This document shows, piece after piece, positions 24,560 to 37,566 of a stretch of DNA of 64,000 nt. Under the pieces are notes generated by a model. That model was not told the origin of the DNA, searched no databases, and was given only the letters and a program-made list of their open reading frames with translations. The stretch's first letter is position 1, and each line of letters opens with the position of its first letter. Origin of the DNA: Notospermus geniculatus (lineage: Eukaryota; Nemertea; Pilidiophora; Heteronemertea; Lineidae); contig NMRB01001383.1 in assembly GCA_002633025.1 (NCBI GenBank), forward strand, positions 106,885 to 170,884, in the 5' to 3' direction. A program made the translations under genes and the position numbers.

Positions 24560-26880
24560 GAACTGAGAATTTTCTACCGTATAGTGTTGCTATAGGGCCT
24601 GGGGATTATAGTGATAATTCTGTGGAATCAAGGGAGAGCAATACTTCCGCAGTGAATGATCATAAAGGAAATCGACATGGATCTATTATAACTTCGCTTC
24701 CCGCGCGTTCGAACCATGAAGAGTTGGCAGATCCTATTATCGAGCAAGCGGAAAGTTCTGGGAAAGTGCCTTCTAGAATGCATAATGCAGAAAAGCCACT
24801 CGTCTTGTCCACTCCACGTACCAGCAGATCACCATCACCAAACAGGAGTAGTTTCCAACCGCCATTGGTGCAGACAATTTGTTATCACAAGGGTGGGGCA
24901 GCTACATGTAAATATAATCCGGCCAATTATTTTGCACCTCGGGCTCCAGTTAAGCCAGTGAAGGAGAAATTCAAACCACAGTTAAGACTCCAGGAGAAAG
25001 AAGGGCTCAAAGGAAAGAAGTTGTCTGTAAAAGTGGCTTATCTGAGAACAGGACTGCCGCTTAGTATTCCACCCCAGGAGGGGAACTATCGATGGTCTGG
25101 TTCAAAGAATCAGTCGATGTCATCAAGTCATTCTGATCAAAGCTTTGCATTTGATAATGACTATGATCAAGTTATGGCATCTTTACCCGCGCTTGGGGTG
25201 AAGTCATATAATGGTTATGAAAAGTTGGAGGAAATTTCAGGCAGTGTTAGATCGTCTGGGAATATGTTGGAGAATCCCAGACAGTTTGGAGAAGCCGACG
25301 CAGAGGATTTACTGAAGTCTAAATCAGCTTTTCGTGTAAAAAGTGGTGGAGACAAAGTTACTGTTGTTACGGATAACCAGTTACCTGAGGGTTCAAAATG
25401 TGGTTGTGGGTCACCTGATGATACAAAAGTGAAACGCAAAGAAAAAGGAGATAAGAGAAGGTTCAAAAAAGAGGGTAGCAAACAGTCTTTGATGTCAACT
25501 GTAGGCAGTGGTGCTGTGGTGAGTGATGTGTCTAACTCTGGTGAAGATTCTGGTTCAGAAAAGCAGAAACTGTCTGACAGTGACGTCACCAATCATGGAA
25601 AGCATCAAAAGAAGCCATTATTGTCCAGAAAACATCGGAGCCGGAAAAGCAGCTCAGACGGCTCGTCCTCTCCTAGTGATACAACAGTCACAAAAAATGG
25701 TGAAGCTGATGGAAAAATTGCTGTTGGCGATGGTGTCGTGAAATCTCTTGCCCGTAGCAGTCTCAGGAGCTTGGGGGTTGTGTGGTTGCAGCAGCAGAAT
25801 GGTATCAGTGGAGGTCTTGGATTTGCAATGGGCAAGATGTTAAATCCTGATACAAACCATGCACAGCAACAGAAATTTGGGTCAAGAAGCAGCACCAGCA
25901 GCCTCCTTTCGCCTGACAGCCTGGCTTCACAGCTCCGGATGCCACAAAGTGCTCCAGTGAGCCCCAAGAGAAATAAAGCTACACAGTCATCATTCTCTTC
26001 TGCACATCAGTGTCTCAAATGTGGTAGTCTACCGAATGTCTCTTTTAAGCCAAATGCCATTCATCAGAATGATGGACTACACCATTTAATACGGACTAGA
26101 GAACCTGGAGCTGGTGGTAGTCTTCCTGATATGTCAATACAAACAACTGGCCAAACTTCGAACCCAAAAAATCTCCCCTTGACATCAAATAATAAAGCAC
26201 AGAATCAGGCTTTGCAGAGGACTAATTCACCATACAGTCAACTCAGGCCTAACTTATTGAAGAGTAATACTGTATCTGATTTGAGGAGAGCCGTTGCTTC
26301 CGACCAACATGCCCAAGATAAACCACCAACGAGCCATGTGAAAAGCAACACACCAGTAACAGCATCATTTCTGCTATCAGGAAAAGCTCCAGGCAATGCG
26401 GGGTCCCCGAGCAGTGATAAGATGTCACCATCAGCTGGTAAAAGAGGTCATAAAGAACAGACATCAGATTCAAATTGTTGTCCAGAGACTTCTAATGGTT
26501 GCAGGGTGTTGCCTGCAAATGAACTTGATGAATGTCGTGTGGGCTGTAAACAACATATCAGGGCAGAAAATGAGTGCAGTCCCACAGAAATGTCCGTACC
26601 GAATCTTCCTGGCAATGGATATATTGCAGTTAATAAAAACCTGCCAGAGAATCTATCTCGTGAAAAGGGAAGACAGTCTCAACTTGCAGAAGAACTGGTT
26701 GCATTCAATAAGGTAATGGCGAAGAAGAAACAGCCCCTTGACGATGCTGTCATACAACTTAGTGGCAATTCACTGCAATCACAAACAGCTATAAAAACTG
26801 GTTTTGTGAGCCAAGCAACTTGTAAGATTACACCACCAGCTAAGACATGTAAGAAAGATATGAGATCAAAGAGAAAATAC
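24560..26880 (+). CDS. PALS1: PALS1 giant exon, copy A, truncated
   Basis: Starts after the same acceptor (TTGTTTTAG) as copy B and is open for 2,321 bases, to the duplication breakpoint. Beyond 26880 the frame runs into unrelated copy B 5' sequence and stops at 27096; that tail is an artefact of the junction. Within the first ~180 residues I count 10 amino-acid differences from copy B. Several small indels (near 25300, 25460, 25530, 25550) all keep the frame, so both copies have been under protein-level constraint. Without the downstream L27-PDZ-SH3-GK exons behind it, this copy cannot make a complete PALS1. Confidence 0.8.
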
Positions 26881-28498
26881 AAGGATGATCTATGCCATGT
26901 TTTTGCACTAAATCTTTTGCTCCTGAAGCCACCGCCATATTTTAGAGGCAGCAGGCGACATCAGAATCTGTCCAGCATGTTGCCTATGCCGCCCCTACGG
27001 CAGTACAGTTATCAGATGGCTGATAAGCTGTACTCTCAAGATATGAAGCAGAGAGGATGCAGGCTTATCCACACTGATGTCTGCGCTACTTTCTAGAAAA
27101 TTGACAAGGTAGGCCTACATGTATGCATCTTTGAAATAATTTATTAGCGAAAATTTAAAACGGAATTAAAAGAAGGCACCTAGTCGTATCATGCATTTTG
27201 AAACCGGGAAGCGTTTTGCTTCTTCAAGCAAACAGCACTATTTTTGCAAGCACGCAGTTACCTTTTTGCCAAGTAGGCCTAGGCCTTAAAGCTTGTGGAA
27301 GGTGCACTTTTGTTGTTTCAGAATGCACATGCGCAGTGAGCATTTTATTCACCTCCTTCGGACGAGAGCAGTGTGATACAGGCCTGCACAATGTCAGCAC
27401 GCAGAATGGCTGTATTCTGATACTTGAAATCGGAGCACATATCTAGCATTCCTTTCTATTGTTTCTGTGTCAATTATCGTAGAAGTGGAATAAACCATTT
27501 GGCCGAGAAGTGTGGGGGCAACCTCAAACATAAAACAATTACACCTATACCGTGTACCTAAGACTTTATTTCTCATCTTTGCATTGAGTGAGGACATAAT
27601 TTACCCTAATATTACAATAGCTGAGAATGCGTCATTACCGGTAGTTGCAAATATTCGAAAGTGTTGACCTAGGGATCAAGAATTTTGCATGTAGAGAATT
27701 GGCAAATTAACAGTGTAATGGCCAAACCAATGCCACAGAAAACATCTGTAAACATATATCCATTGTACACTCTTGTATGCTACTTCAGTAAACAGATGCT
27801 GAAGCATGCTTGAGGAAATTGAAGAGATTTTTCAGATGTTGAACACAGAATCTAATAATGATTTCAAAAACTGTTGGACTCATGTAATTCAATGAATTTG
27901 TCTCCATTTTTTTTTTAAAAAGAAAGTTTGCATCATCATTTCGGGAAGCCAAATCATTAATTTTCTCAGCTGGAGACGATACTGGAATCAGAACACACAC
28001 CAGGAAGGACAGAGGTTTGCATGATCTTGCAAAACGCTCATTCAGGAAGACCTGTCATTGTGTTTGCTATGTAATTGTTTGCAAGTGCACTGTAGAGGTT
28101 TTGAGATAGTTCTCATATAATTCTTTGGAATATGATCTGTGTGTGTAAGTGTACTAGGCCTAGTTCCCTTGGCCCCCCTTTCTTTTGGTATTATGGTATA
28201 GTCCTGCTGCATTCTTAGAGTCAAGCTGGTCTGTCTCAGAAGTGTTCTTTGGCTGTAATTTACACACTGAGGATTGGCTACATGCTGGTGTACGTGTGGA
28301 TCTAAGGAATTGATGTTTTCTACAATAACGAGATGTTAAAACACGCTGGACCTCATCAGAACAGGTTGAAAAATAGGCCTGGTAAGCTTTGTTGAAAAAT
28401 TCTGTTCTTTCATACTTTACTATTGGATTCAAGGACAGTAGTTACATGCAATTGCTATTACAAGGAAGTAAGAAAACTCGGCATTTTTCCTTATAGAA

Positions 28499-28499
28499 N
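28499..28499. other. single N at a contig-like join
   Basis: The left side matches copy A up to about 13229 and the right side resumes at 13808, so 578 bases of A are skipped exactly at the N. Confidence 0.8.
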
Positions 28500-31039
28500 G
28501 ACATGAGCTGGGAAATACTGCTGTTTGTCCATACCCAATGCCTTCTTCTCCTTGTTACTCACTAACCCCTATCGAATCCAATTCCAAGATATGACATACC
28601 ACACCAACAATTTTATCTCCACCTCCTGGAGCAGTGACTCATTATCAGTCTATTCCTTTGCGGCCTGACCCTCTGATCAAGTGTGACATCCGTGAACAAC
28701 CTCATCAGCCTGTCACAGGGAAACTGACAGCATTAATCCCCTCATTGGCCATTCTGTAGATAGCAGTCTTCGCCTATTCTATTTTGACAATGTAAGTCAT
28801 ACAAGATGATAGATGTGTCAATTCATTCGGGGAAGTGCATGTCTGCAGTGTCGAAAACCAATCAGGTGAGTAGCTTTTGTAGTGTATGCCTTCATTTCTT
28901 TGTGATGGATTCTACACGTACCGGTAGACTTCTCAAACTTACAGCCCCAAGGTGAATTTTTTACAAGAATATTTTGTCAATGGTTGCAATACCATAGTCA
29001 TGGTTTTAAAATATTCATGGTCTATACTCTAGTGTCTGATTTCTTGAATGAGTTTGTTCCTGTTCCAAGCCAATTTCCGTCGTATGGGAAAGTTACGGTT
29101 ATTTCAGTCCTTGCAGATGACATAATAGCACTTAGTTACTGTGGTTGGAGTAGTGGCTTCTGAATCAAACAGCCGCATGTCATTATGTTACAAGAAGAAG
29201 ATGCAGGATTGGGTCTTTTCGTTTGTACAGCTTCATTCTTTGATCTTCATTTTGTACTCACCCAAGAAAGAGGAGTAGGCCTACCAGCACTTTGAAAAAG
29301 GAGTATCCTCTTCTTGTCTCTCTAAGTATTAATTTACCATGTTAAGCCGACTTGGTGGAATGGCTGCTTGGTGTAGTTGAGTGATTGTCTGTCACATCAT
29401 GCATCTGTACGTCCAGACAATGCCATACAAACCTCTCGGTAATCGTTCAGTTTCTGAATGCAGTTTTAAAAAGCTCCTTGAATTTCTGATGCAGTCTACT
29501 TTTTGGATAACCTATGTGCGAATTCAATTTTGCACATGATTTTCATTCTTAAAAAATAGTTTTTACTATTCTATTTCCTTGTCTGCATTATGTTATCCAC
29601 GAATGACTGGGTGGCATAACATTAAAAATAGTGACACAACAAAAAATGACAACAGTACAATATTGCATATTGATCTGCCCATCTCACGGATGTCTTGTTC
29701 CTTCATAACCCATCACATATAGCACAAGAGGAATAATATTGAAATCCCATTGGAGCACAGGACAGTATGCCTATCATGCCTATACTGATCGCACTGTATT
29801 GGCAATTCTGGAAGTAGCTGAAAAGAAACTGTGGGCATTTTGCGTCAACAGACCAAACCAAAATGTGTGCGAAGCTGAATGGCAACAATTTCACCCAGTT
29901 TCTAGTGGCCTCACATCATCTCAATTGTGACCCGGCACGACAAAATGAGTCGGAATGTGCACATAAGAAGGCCCAACATGTCCAAGGTGACACCAACGGT
30001 TCGCTGATTTCAGGATTGTCTGCCCATTGTGAAATTTGACTTGGTCGATTTCTGTGGTTGCTGTCTGGTTCCACCATTGGTCTTCTTCTGTGCGACTTTC
30101 GACTCATTTTGCTGTGCCGGGTCACAATTAGTAATTTCTGATGAATCCATAATAAGCAAAAAAGTCAATCTCCAGAATTGACTTTTTGCTTATTATCATT
30201 TTGTGTGTCAATTTTGTGCTATTCTTTATCTCTGATGAATCCACACATTAATTGACCAAAACCGAAGTATTGTCCTAATATCACCCAAAATAAGCCTGAA
30301 CACCCAAGGCGGATCGGAAGTCAACTGCCCATCTGCGCAGTGTCTACGGCCTGAGAGAACTTTGGACGGCAAGTGTCGAGAGACCATTCTTCCAACTATC
30401 ATGATGGGCCGCCGAATGGGCGATGTGGTCCCACGAAGTAGTGCTTGACCAGGGGTACCATCACCCAGTGGTCAGCAAAGAGGGGGTCCATCTAGAGATT
30501 GGCTGCACAAAGCTGCTAATGAAGCTGAAGAGGCTGGTGGATGCCTCTTTGAACTAGGGTCCAGCGCAGGACCCTAACAGAGCCAGGAAAGCCAAGGCAG
30601 ATCAAAGCACGGACAAGCCTGCAACAGGCCAACGCTAGCTGCTGGAGTGGAGGAGCTGCAAGAAGCCCTAGTACTCCAAATAGCAGCCCAACAGCAAAGT
30701 CCCTCGCCTTGCAGAGTAGAAGGTGGCCATGAAGCCCCACACCAGTCATGCCTAGGGCCTCTAGGGGCCATGCAGCAAGAGGCCCATTAGGAACCATAAT
30801 GAACTTCACAAAAGCAGCTACCATCAGCTGCCTGACATTGAAGAAGAAGCTCAATCTCAACTTCCCACTCTGTCACCACAGACTGGGAAGAAGGATCAGG
30901 TGCTAATGAGTTGGTGAATAGGTGCAGCTGCGTCACACACACCAGAAAGGGGACCAGCTGATTCAGTTGAACGAAAGGGGCACCCATTACCCGGTCACGC
31001 AGACGGTGAAGGGGTACCTGAGGGCTTGAGCAGAGGATG

Positions 31040-31660
31040 CTGAAGGCAGGGTCTTGAGGGCAGAGGTGCCGAGGGCAGATTGGGGAGGAGATGTTTCAGA
31101 CTCTGGTAGCGTAGCCGTTACTCTCGCACAGTTTCATTCCACGTGCAGATTATGCAGGGAAATGATTGAAACCGTAGGTCATGTTTTGGTAGGCTGTGGA
31201 ACGAGCCATTGGTCCACATACAAGGTGCGCCATAATGACGTGGGCGGTACTGCGTTCAGTACTGATGGGAACAGAGAATCTCACGTAGAGATGCTGCTGC
31301 GTGTGGCCAGAAATTTAACGTTAAATTTGTCAAGGTACAATGGGACCCAATGGTACCCCTATCATGAACACTTCTGGTAGCTCGACTTGAAAGTGCCAGC
31401 CTGAAGAAGACCCCGGTTGGGGTCGAAAATTTGCTAAGATTCTGGAAATTGACTTCCTGTTTATCATCTATAATGATCAGGAATATTCCCAACAGGAGAC
31501 CAGATCTAATCCTCGTAACCAAAGGGATAAAAAGGTCCACCTTGTCGAGATCACACAGTCTGCTCGGACACTGCAGTACTAGAAAGGGCAGACGAGAAAC
31601 ATCGAAAGTACCAGGCTCCAGCAGGTGACCTCAATATACTAAAGTCCCTATCGGTCTGGG
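31040..31660 (+). mobile_element. degraded LINE C-terminus, copy B
   Basis: Here the zinc knuckle is complete: CRLCREMIETVGHVLVGC is C-x2-C-x8-H-x4-C (about 31144-31197). NRRPDLILV follows at about 31485-31515 in another frame, so at least one frameshift separates them. The first half of the LINE is not recognisable. Confidence 0.6.
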
Positions 31661-33742
31661 CTGACGCTCGCACACCCTTAGGGGCTTGGTAGTCAAGTCA
31701 AGTGCTGTGTGAAGGCACGTTTCTGACGGAGGTCCAAAGGGTGGCCATCTTCGGCACAGTCGTGACCATCAAGTGCCATCTCGCTCAGCAAGTAGGGCAT
31801 ATAGACCTCAATCACCAGGCCAGACACTGACATGAGGACTCTGACAGTGTCGCAAAAACATGACACCTGCACACACAGAAAGCGACAAGTGTCGGAAGAA
31901 CCCCATCCTGAGGAAATCAGGTCTTTTTAGGGCATTGTTCCTACGTCACAGCCCACTTTGTGGATGTGAGGTAGGGGCCATCCTAAAAAGACCTGATTAC
32001 TTCAGGGTGGAAGAACCCTCGCTGGGTTGCACGACCTGGGTGGTGGTGACCGTGGGTGCATAAGCTGCCAAGGAACTCCAGTGATGAAACTGGAATTTGA
32101 GTGTGTCCTGGAATAAACCATGCAGTGCCAGGGTGGGCACAGAACATTTGAATTGTGTGAGGTAGAATTTAACTGACTTATAAAATGACCAGGGCGGACT
32201 GGAAAGTCCGATAGGCCGTGTAGGCCTTTCGGTGCCTATCAGCGGTTTAGTTTATGGGAAAATGCGTTATAACTACATGTACCAGGTAACTGCAGATAGG
32301 CGCTGGTAGCATTATTGGACTTTCTGTGCGGTCGGCCCAGGTCAGCTCTTACTACAAGTTGTTGTGTGGACCTACATATACCACACACCGTCCAGAAGTT
32401 GTACACCAGTTAGTGCATCTTACATGTCTTACATGACACTGTCGGTAAATGACAGTGTACAAAATTGTTCCATGTTCTCTGATTATTTTACCTGCTCTAA
32501 CAAATTTGAAGAGATTAGGGTGAAGTTCAAGTGGCCCTGGTTTCCAGCTATTTTTAAAGTTCAAGTGCTTTCATATGTGTACATGTAGTATATCAAGGCC
32601 TATTGTTTTGAACGCAGAAATGTGAATCATTCATCTTGATATCATGTTTCATGAATTTGCAACACGTGCAAAAGGAAGTATGATGAGACACCCAGATGTA
32701 TGATGTCATCAGAAATGGGTGGTAACTGCATTGATTGGTGAACAATATAGTGTATGTTTCCTCCTTTGAAGATCTTTTACATGTACCTCTCTTCATTTAT
32801 TTTTAGGAGCAGTCAGCCGCGTGTATTGCCAAAAGATGGCAGCACAGTTCTAGTGGACCAATACAAAAGAAACTTCTCTTGATTGGTGCTCAATCAGGAA
32901 TGAATGGGTCCGCTATATGCATTGAAGTGGGCCGTAGTGACACCTATTGGTCAACTCACTGATAGCTCCTATTGCCTTGCACATGTTCTTCCGGCTCAGA
33001 TGAAGTACCATGTATGATTGAAATTGAAAAAAAAGTTTGGGAGGTTTTGTACATTGTCGATGTCACAATTTAAACAAGCTACAACACAATGAACTTGAGT
33101 CCAAGTGATGCACTCATGGTCTAAAGATTACATGTAGCTAAAATTTCGGGCAACCAATTTGATTATATCCTTGAAAGGTCTACAGTGTAGTGATATGATG
33201 ATTTTAACAGGTCTGCATTGTACAGTAGAAAAGTGTGACTTTGAAGTAGCCCACATCTCCAGGGGTTATCGAAAATCATGCACTGGCATAATTTCTATGT
33301 TGCTATATCAAAATTCCAGAGGTGTTTATAGCTTTTTGTTGTGCATTTCATATCTCCTGAACTCCTAGTTTATAGTGGCATAATTGGTTGTAATTTACAA
33401 AACAGAGTGTGTATCTGGCATGTCTGGCAGGCGCTGCTTAACCCAATAGAACCGACTATTTATTGGCACTTTCCATTTGTAGTACCATACCGCTCCAAAC
33501 CGCCGAGAACTGCCACTGCAAAGCAGTAAATAGAAAAACACATAATCAATCAAGGCGGTATGGCGGTTATGGCGCTGTCGGCAGTAATTGATGATTTTGG
33601 TTTCTCCATTACAGGTGATGGGGTTTGTTGTCAGAAAGTGGGCTTGGCTCATGGTGGGGTGGTTTAGAGCGGCATGGGCTCTATTGGGTTAACGCTTTGA
33701 CATCCACTCTTGCTTGCTGTGTGGCGTGTCGATTATGCACCT

Positions 33743-33959
33743 AAGGAGCATGGTATTGGATCTCAAATGTGTTATTTGACTGCCAACATAGAGGGAGCCA
33801 CCTAGCGGCAGTAAGACCAACTACAAAAACTACAAAAATGCATTACAAGTGTACGTAGTAAATGTACGTTTGGGTCAATTCGCCGACAACGTAGTCCCCG
33901 GGTTGGAGAGTGGCTCGGTGGCATAGGCTGTTGAGAAAAAGTGGCAATACGGTGGTCCT
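33743..33959. mobile_element. piggyBac-like MITE, copy B only
   Basis: Ends AAGGAGCA and GGTGGTCCT; the right end abuts TTAA (33960-33963). Copy A has the intact empty site GCACCTTAACTCAG with one TTAA at 20568-20571. Left TTAA has decayed to TAA. Family members at 4715-4978 and 49115-49334. Confidence 0.8.
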
Positions 33960-34029
33960 TTAACTCAGATGGAGTATAACCACTGTTTGCTTTGTAGTTT
34001 TTTTGCAGACTAAGCGGTGAGGCCCACTG

Positions 34030-34500
34030 AAGTCGTCAGTGGACATGTACAGTACAGGCATCGACAGGGCACAATTGACATACCTGAATTTGCGTACCCT
34101 GCGTGAACCATTCGCGTAGCATACGCGCTACTAAATCTTCACACCGCAAGCAAACTTTCGCATAGGGTAGGTGCAGGGTACACGTGGCCTACGCGAAACG
34201 TCCAGAAATCAATGTCTCAGTCCTCGCATACCTTGTGCGCGATCTTCGCGAAGTGCAGCAAGAGCAACCTTCGTGTACGCTTCGCATACCATGCATACTG
34301 ATGCGCTAGGCTCCGTGCAGGATGTACGTGAGCTTCGCACAGAATGTGCGAACGTCGGCAAAAATGTATGTGCATTCGCGCAGGGTCCACGCGAATTCTT
34401 TGCGTATGTCACATGCATGTTGCGCGAACGAGCTACGTAGGCTTTGCGTATGCTGCGCGAAGCATATGGGATGTCAATTGTGCCCTGTACCGGTACTGTG
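34030..34500. repeat. CGCGAAGC/GTACGC-rich segment, copy B
   Basis: Counterpart of 20640-21060. Irregular CpG-rich repeats, no coding conservation. Confidence 0.4.
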
Positions 34501-35213
34501 TTTAGTGAAGTCGAGAGAATTTCGTCTCAATAGTGTTGAGTACACGCAAATAGAAAACCTACACTTAGAAGACCATGCAATTCTCACAAGAAAAGCACGC
34601 CTCCATATTATGCATGGCAATTTGGCAATATATAATATCCAAACTACGATCACAGGTTTGCAATGCAAACATACAACACTTGCCTATGACAGTGCCTTGG
34701 GCATAAGAAAATGTTCATGAGAAGTACATGTTGGCACACATATAGTTTGTCATTGTTCCAAAATACCTCAAGGCGTTTTGTTTTGAATATTCCAATTTGC
34801 ATCCATTTCATACAGGACTTGATTTCCACATTCTTCGGTGAGAGAACTCAAGGCTAACTTATCCCACACTGTGTCTTCATTGTTCAATTGTCTTCAATTT
34901 TGTTTCTTTCAACTTCATTGATTTAGTTGCTCATGTACGTACCTTTATTCATCATGTTCATTCCCTTACTTTTCGTGTGTCAGTAGGTTGCACAATGGGG
35001 TTGTAGCCATTCTTTTTCTACCATTTGATGGCACTCCGACCATATCAACTTTTCCAATGTGACGTTGTACGGAACGTCAACGATCACACTACTGTGACGT
35101 TGTGGCTTCATGCTCGCTCCTCGTATTGCCCCGGAGATGACGTCCTGAAGACAATGAAAAGGCCTGATATGGTGGCAGCGACATCTTTCCGTGGAGAAGT
35201 GGTGATGACCTCA

Positions 35214-35463
35214 TTGACCTACCTTTATTCACGTACCTTCCACGTACGTCACACGGAAGGTACCCTTCAGTTCATTGCGTATGGTACGGGTGTGTCACAC
35301 ACTCATCTCTTCTGCATGACGTCTGCACTCCACGCGCGGATGACATTACGTCTTCACTGCATGCCTTCCATGACAGCGCGCGACGTCCGTGGAAGATACG
35401 CTGCATGGTGTACGTGGATGGTTCGCGGCACGGAAGGGAGGTCAATTGTGTAATATACTGTAT
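35214..35463 (+). mobile_element. TGACGT-rich MITE family, copy 4
   Basis: Shared with copy A (21779-22029), so it predates the divergence of the copies. It ends 181 bp before the N-terminal exon and contains several ACGTCA/TGACGT words. Confidence 0.75.
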
Positions 35464-35644
35464 GTGTCTTCTACTAAAGTCTTGTTTCAGCATGCAACCA
35501 AAGCGAATCCCGCTAAGCTACAGAGCTGTAATCATCTCAGTCTTCTGGGATATGGCCTCGGTGGTATGTCTGGCAAACACACCTTGCCACAACAAGGTGC
35601 TTTTTCTAGGAAGATACTCTTATTGTCTCATCTTTCTTTTACAG

Positions 35645-36733
35645 TTGCTGACGTCCACAATGTTCAAGATGCGTATGTGATAGCGGTGGAAGAAAAAGCC
35701 AAACAACGCTTGCAGAAGCTGTCATCGGTGCATAAGATACAGCCAGTGGATATGACCAAACTACCTAATCAAGAAGAGAAAGAGAACATGGACACGGATT
35801 TCGGAAGCTATAATCCATTCAATAGTCAGGGAAATAATATGGACGCACGCCATAAAAGGGGCAAGCAACAAGTTCATGTTGAAGCCGGTTTCAATGGCCA
35901 AACTATTGAAACGGACTTGGGTGGTGGTGGGCATATTGATGCTGGTGTAAGGGATCCGTATGTTGATTCGAGTCGGATGAATGGATATGTTAATGGTGGG
36001 ACTACTAACTTAAGCAACACTAACCCTTTCTTGCCTGCTCATAATTACACAGGCAGTGATGCTGGCAGTTCTATAGCTGACGAAGATATTGACCCTGTTC
36101 AGTATCGTGGACCGCATGCGCCGCCCGATTTTAATACACTCGAACGTGGTGTCGACCAAGCCAACTATGTTCAGGAAGAAATTGTAGTGGATAATACTGC
36201 CGACTTTAACAGTGGTTATACAGGTATCACTGACGGTAGTGATGGCCCTCATAGAGAAATGGCCATTGATGTACCGGTGGGATTCCGTGGGAGTCTGAAA
36301 GAACCCCCACGTTTACCGTCACACTATCAACCGTCGCCACCCGGGACACCTAAGAAAGAACATAAAACTGCTGAAAAACCTGGGGGCAAATCTCCACGTG
36401 CAGACCGTGAGGAACAATTACAAAGAATTCGAAAACACCAAGAAGAATTACGTAAACGGCGAGAGGATGAGGACAGATTATTGCGAGAACAGGAATTTTT
36501 ACGTACATCATTACGTGGTTCAAAAAAATTGCAGGCATTAGAACAGCGGCCTCCACCACCCCAACCTGTTGGGTTTGAAAATGAGGCATTTGTGGAGGAG
36601 CCCGATGGTACTGATGGGAGCTTACCTCGACCGACAGAAAAGGAGACCCCTCCAGAACCTACCACATTAGAGAGACAAATGCCGGACCAACCGACTAGTC
36701 AAGCAGCTGCTGAGATACAAGGAACACCAATTG
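35645..36733 (+). CDS. PALS1: PALS1/Stardust exon: N-terminal ECR1-ECR2
   Basis: PALS1 is the MAGUK scaffold of the Crumbs apical polarity complex. This 1,089-nt exon follows TTTCTTTTACAG and ends at TTG|GTAAGT; both borders are phase 1, so an upstream coding exon exists. The first ~200 residues are low-complexity and unfamiliar (NPFNSQGN, Gly-rich GGGGHIDAG). Residues ~203-211 HREMAIDVP match the ECR1 core of PALS1, and residues ~255-300 form a charged predicted helix (RIRKHQEELRKRREDEDR) matching ECR2. In vertebrates these two segments bind PAR6. GFENEAF (~310) matches the conserved GIDNPMF-like motif that precedes L27. The vertebrate ECR1 Val is Ile here. Joined directly to 45918 it gives a normal short PALS1; joined to 38638 it includes the giant exon. 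Confidence 0.9.
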
Positions 36734-37566
36734 GTAAGTTTTCACATTTTTGTTATTACAGTATAGGTCACAGTTGACATCCCGTTTTCTTGGTATGTCA
36801 TTGATTGATAATTACGGACAGATCATAAAATACTTATTGGTGTATTCAGCTTTATCTTTATCTGATCCTTCAACATTCACCACGAGAGTTACGGTTTCAC
36901 TTAAACCAAACTTGTACCGGTAATCTATCAGAGGGGTGAGCACAATGTTCCTGGACATTTCATCAGGGTTTTCGTATACGTGAGCTCCCGGGTCATATAC
37001 GCATGAAGTCCTCGTTTGACACACGATCATGGAGACGCAACATCTTACTGACATGTTTGTCTCTGTGTGCTGAAGATGGCCCTGCGATCACCATAGACTG
37101 GTTCCTCTCTACAATGGCATCACATTCGAAGTGTGTATTATTTTCACATCGGAAAAAGAAAATGTCTGACCTTCTTGACCCCCCCCCCATATCGGAAGAC
37201 TGACCCTTTTGACCCCTCAAGTGGAAAACTGACCCTTGGGCATGTTGGGTTACAAAGACCTTAGGTCACTGACCCTTAAGCCCCTTTCACACCGGACCTG
37301 CATAGAGTTGCGTTGTGCGGCTTACCAACTACGCCTAAATTAGGCTGCGTACTCATGAAATAAATGTTGCTACGTGCAAGCATGGCAACATCAGCGTAGT
37401 CCCTGAACCCACACTAACAAAAGTACGCAACACTACGCCCTTTCATACGTTCATGTAACACTACACCAGACAAAAGATTTTTTGTTGGACTGTCATTGGG
37501 CATGTTGGGTAGCGTACTATTGCGTATACTTTTAATATTTTGTGTCCATCTCGCGTACCCCTTTGC

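Larger units (their letters stand above)
11609..26880. repeat. large tandem duplication, copy A
   Basis: Colinear with 26883-40964. The match starts at GGATG (11609 and 26883) and ends at AAATAC (26880 and 40964), so copy A stops abruptly inside the giant PALS1 exon and the next base is the start of copy B. Copies differ by substitutions, small indels and many whole-transposon insertions. A contains a run of N at 22587-23361; B has a single N at 28499 where 578 bases of A (13230-13807) are missing. Real tandem duplication and two joined haplotypes both fit. Confidence 0.9.

Noticed and set aside
26881-27096. Continuation of the copy A giant-exon reading frame past 26880
   Set aside because: The frame crosses the duplication junction into sequence identical to intergenic 11610-11830; the tail is not a real protein end.
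30516-31380. Protein-coding genes on either strand in 30500-31400
   Set aside because: The open frames overlap a degraded LINE and are not conserved in frame with copy A.
35389-35644. Upstream extension of the N-terminal exon frame
   Set aside because: It runs through the MITE at 35214-35463 and the pyrimidine tract TTTCTTTTACAG; it is intron or flank, not coding.
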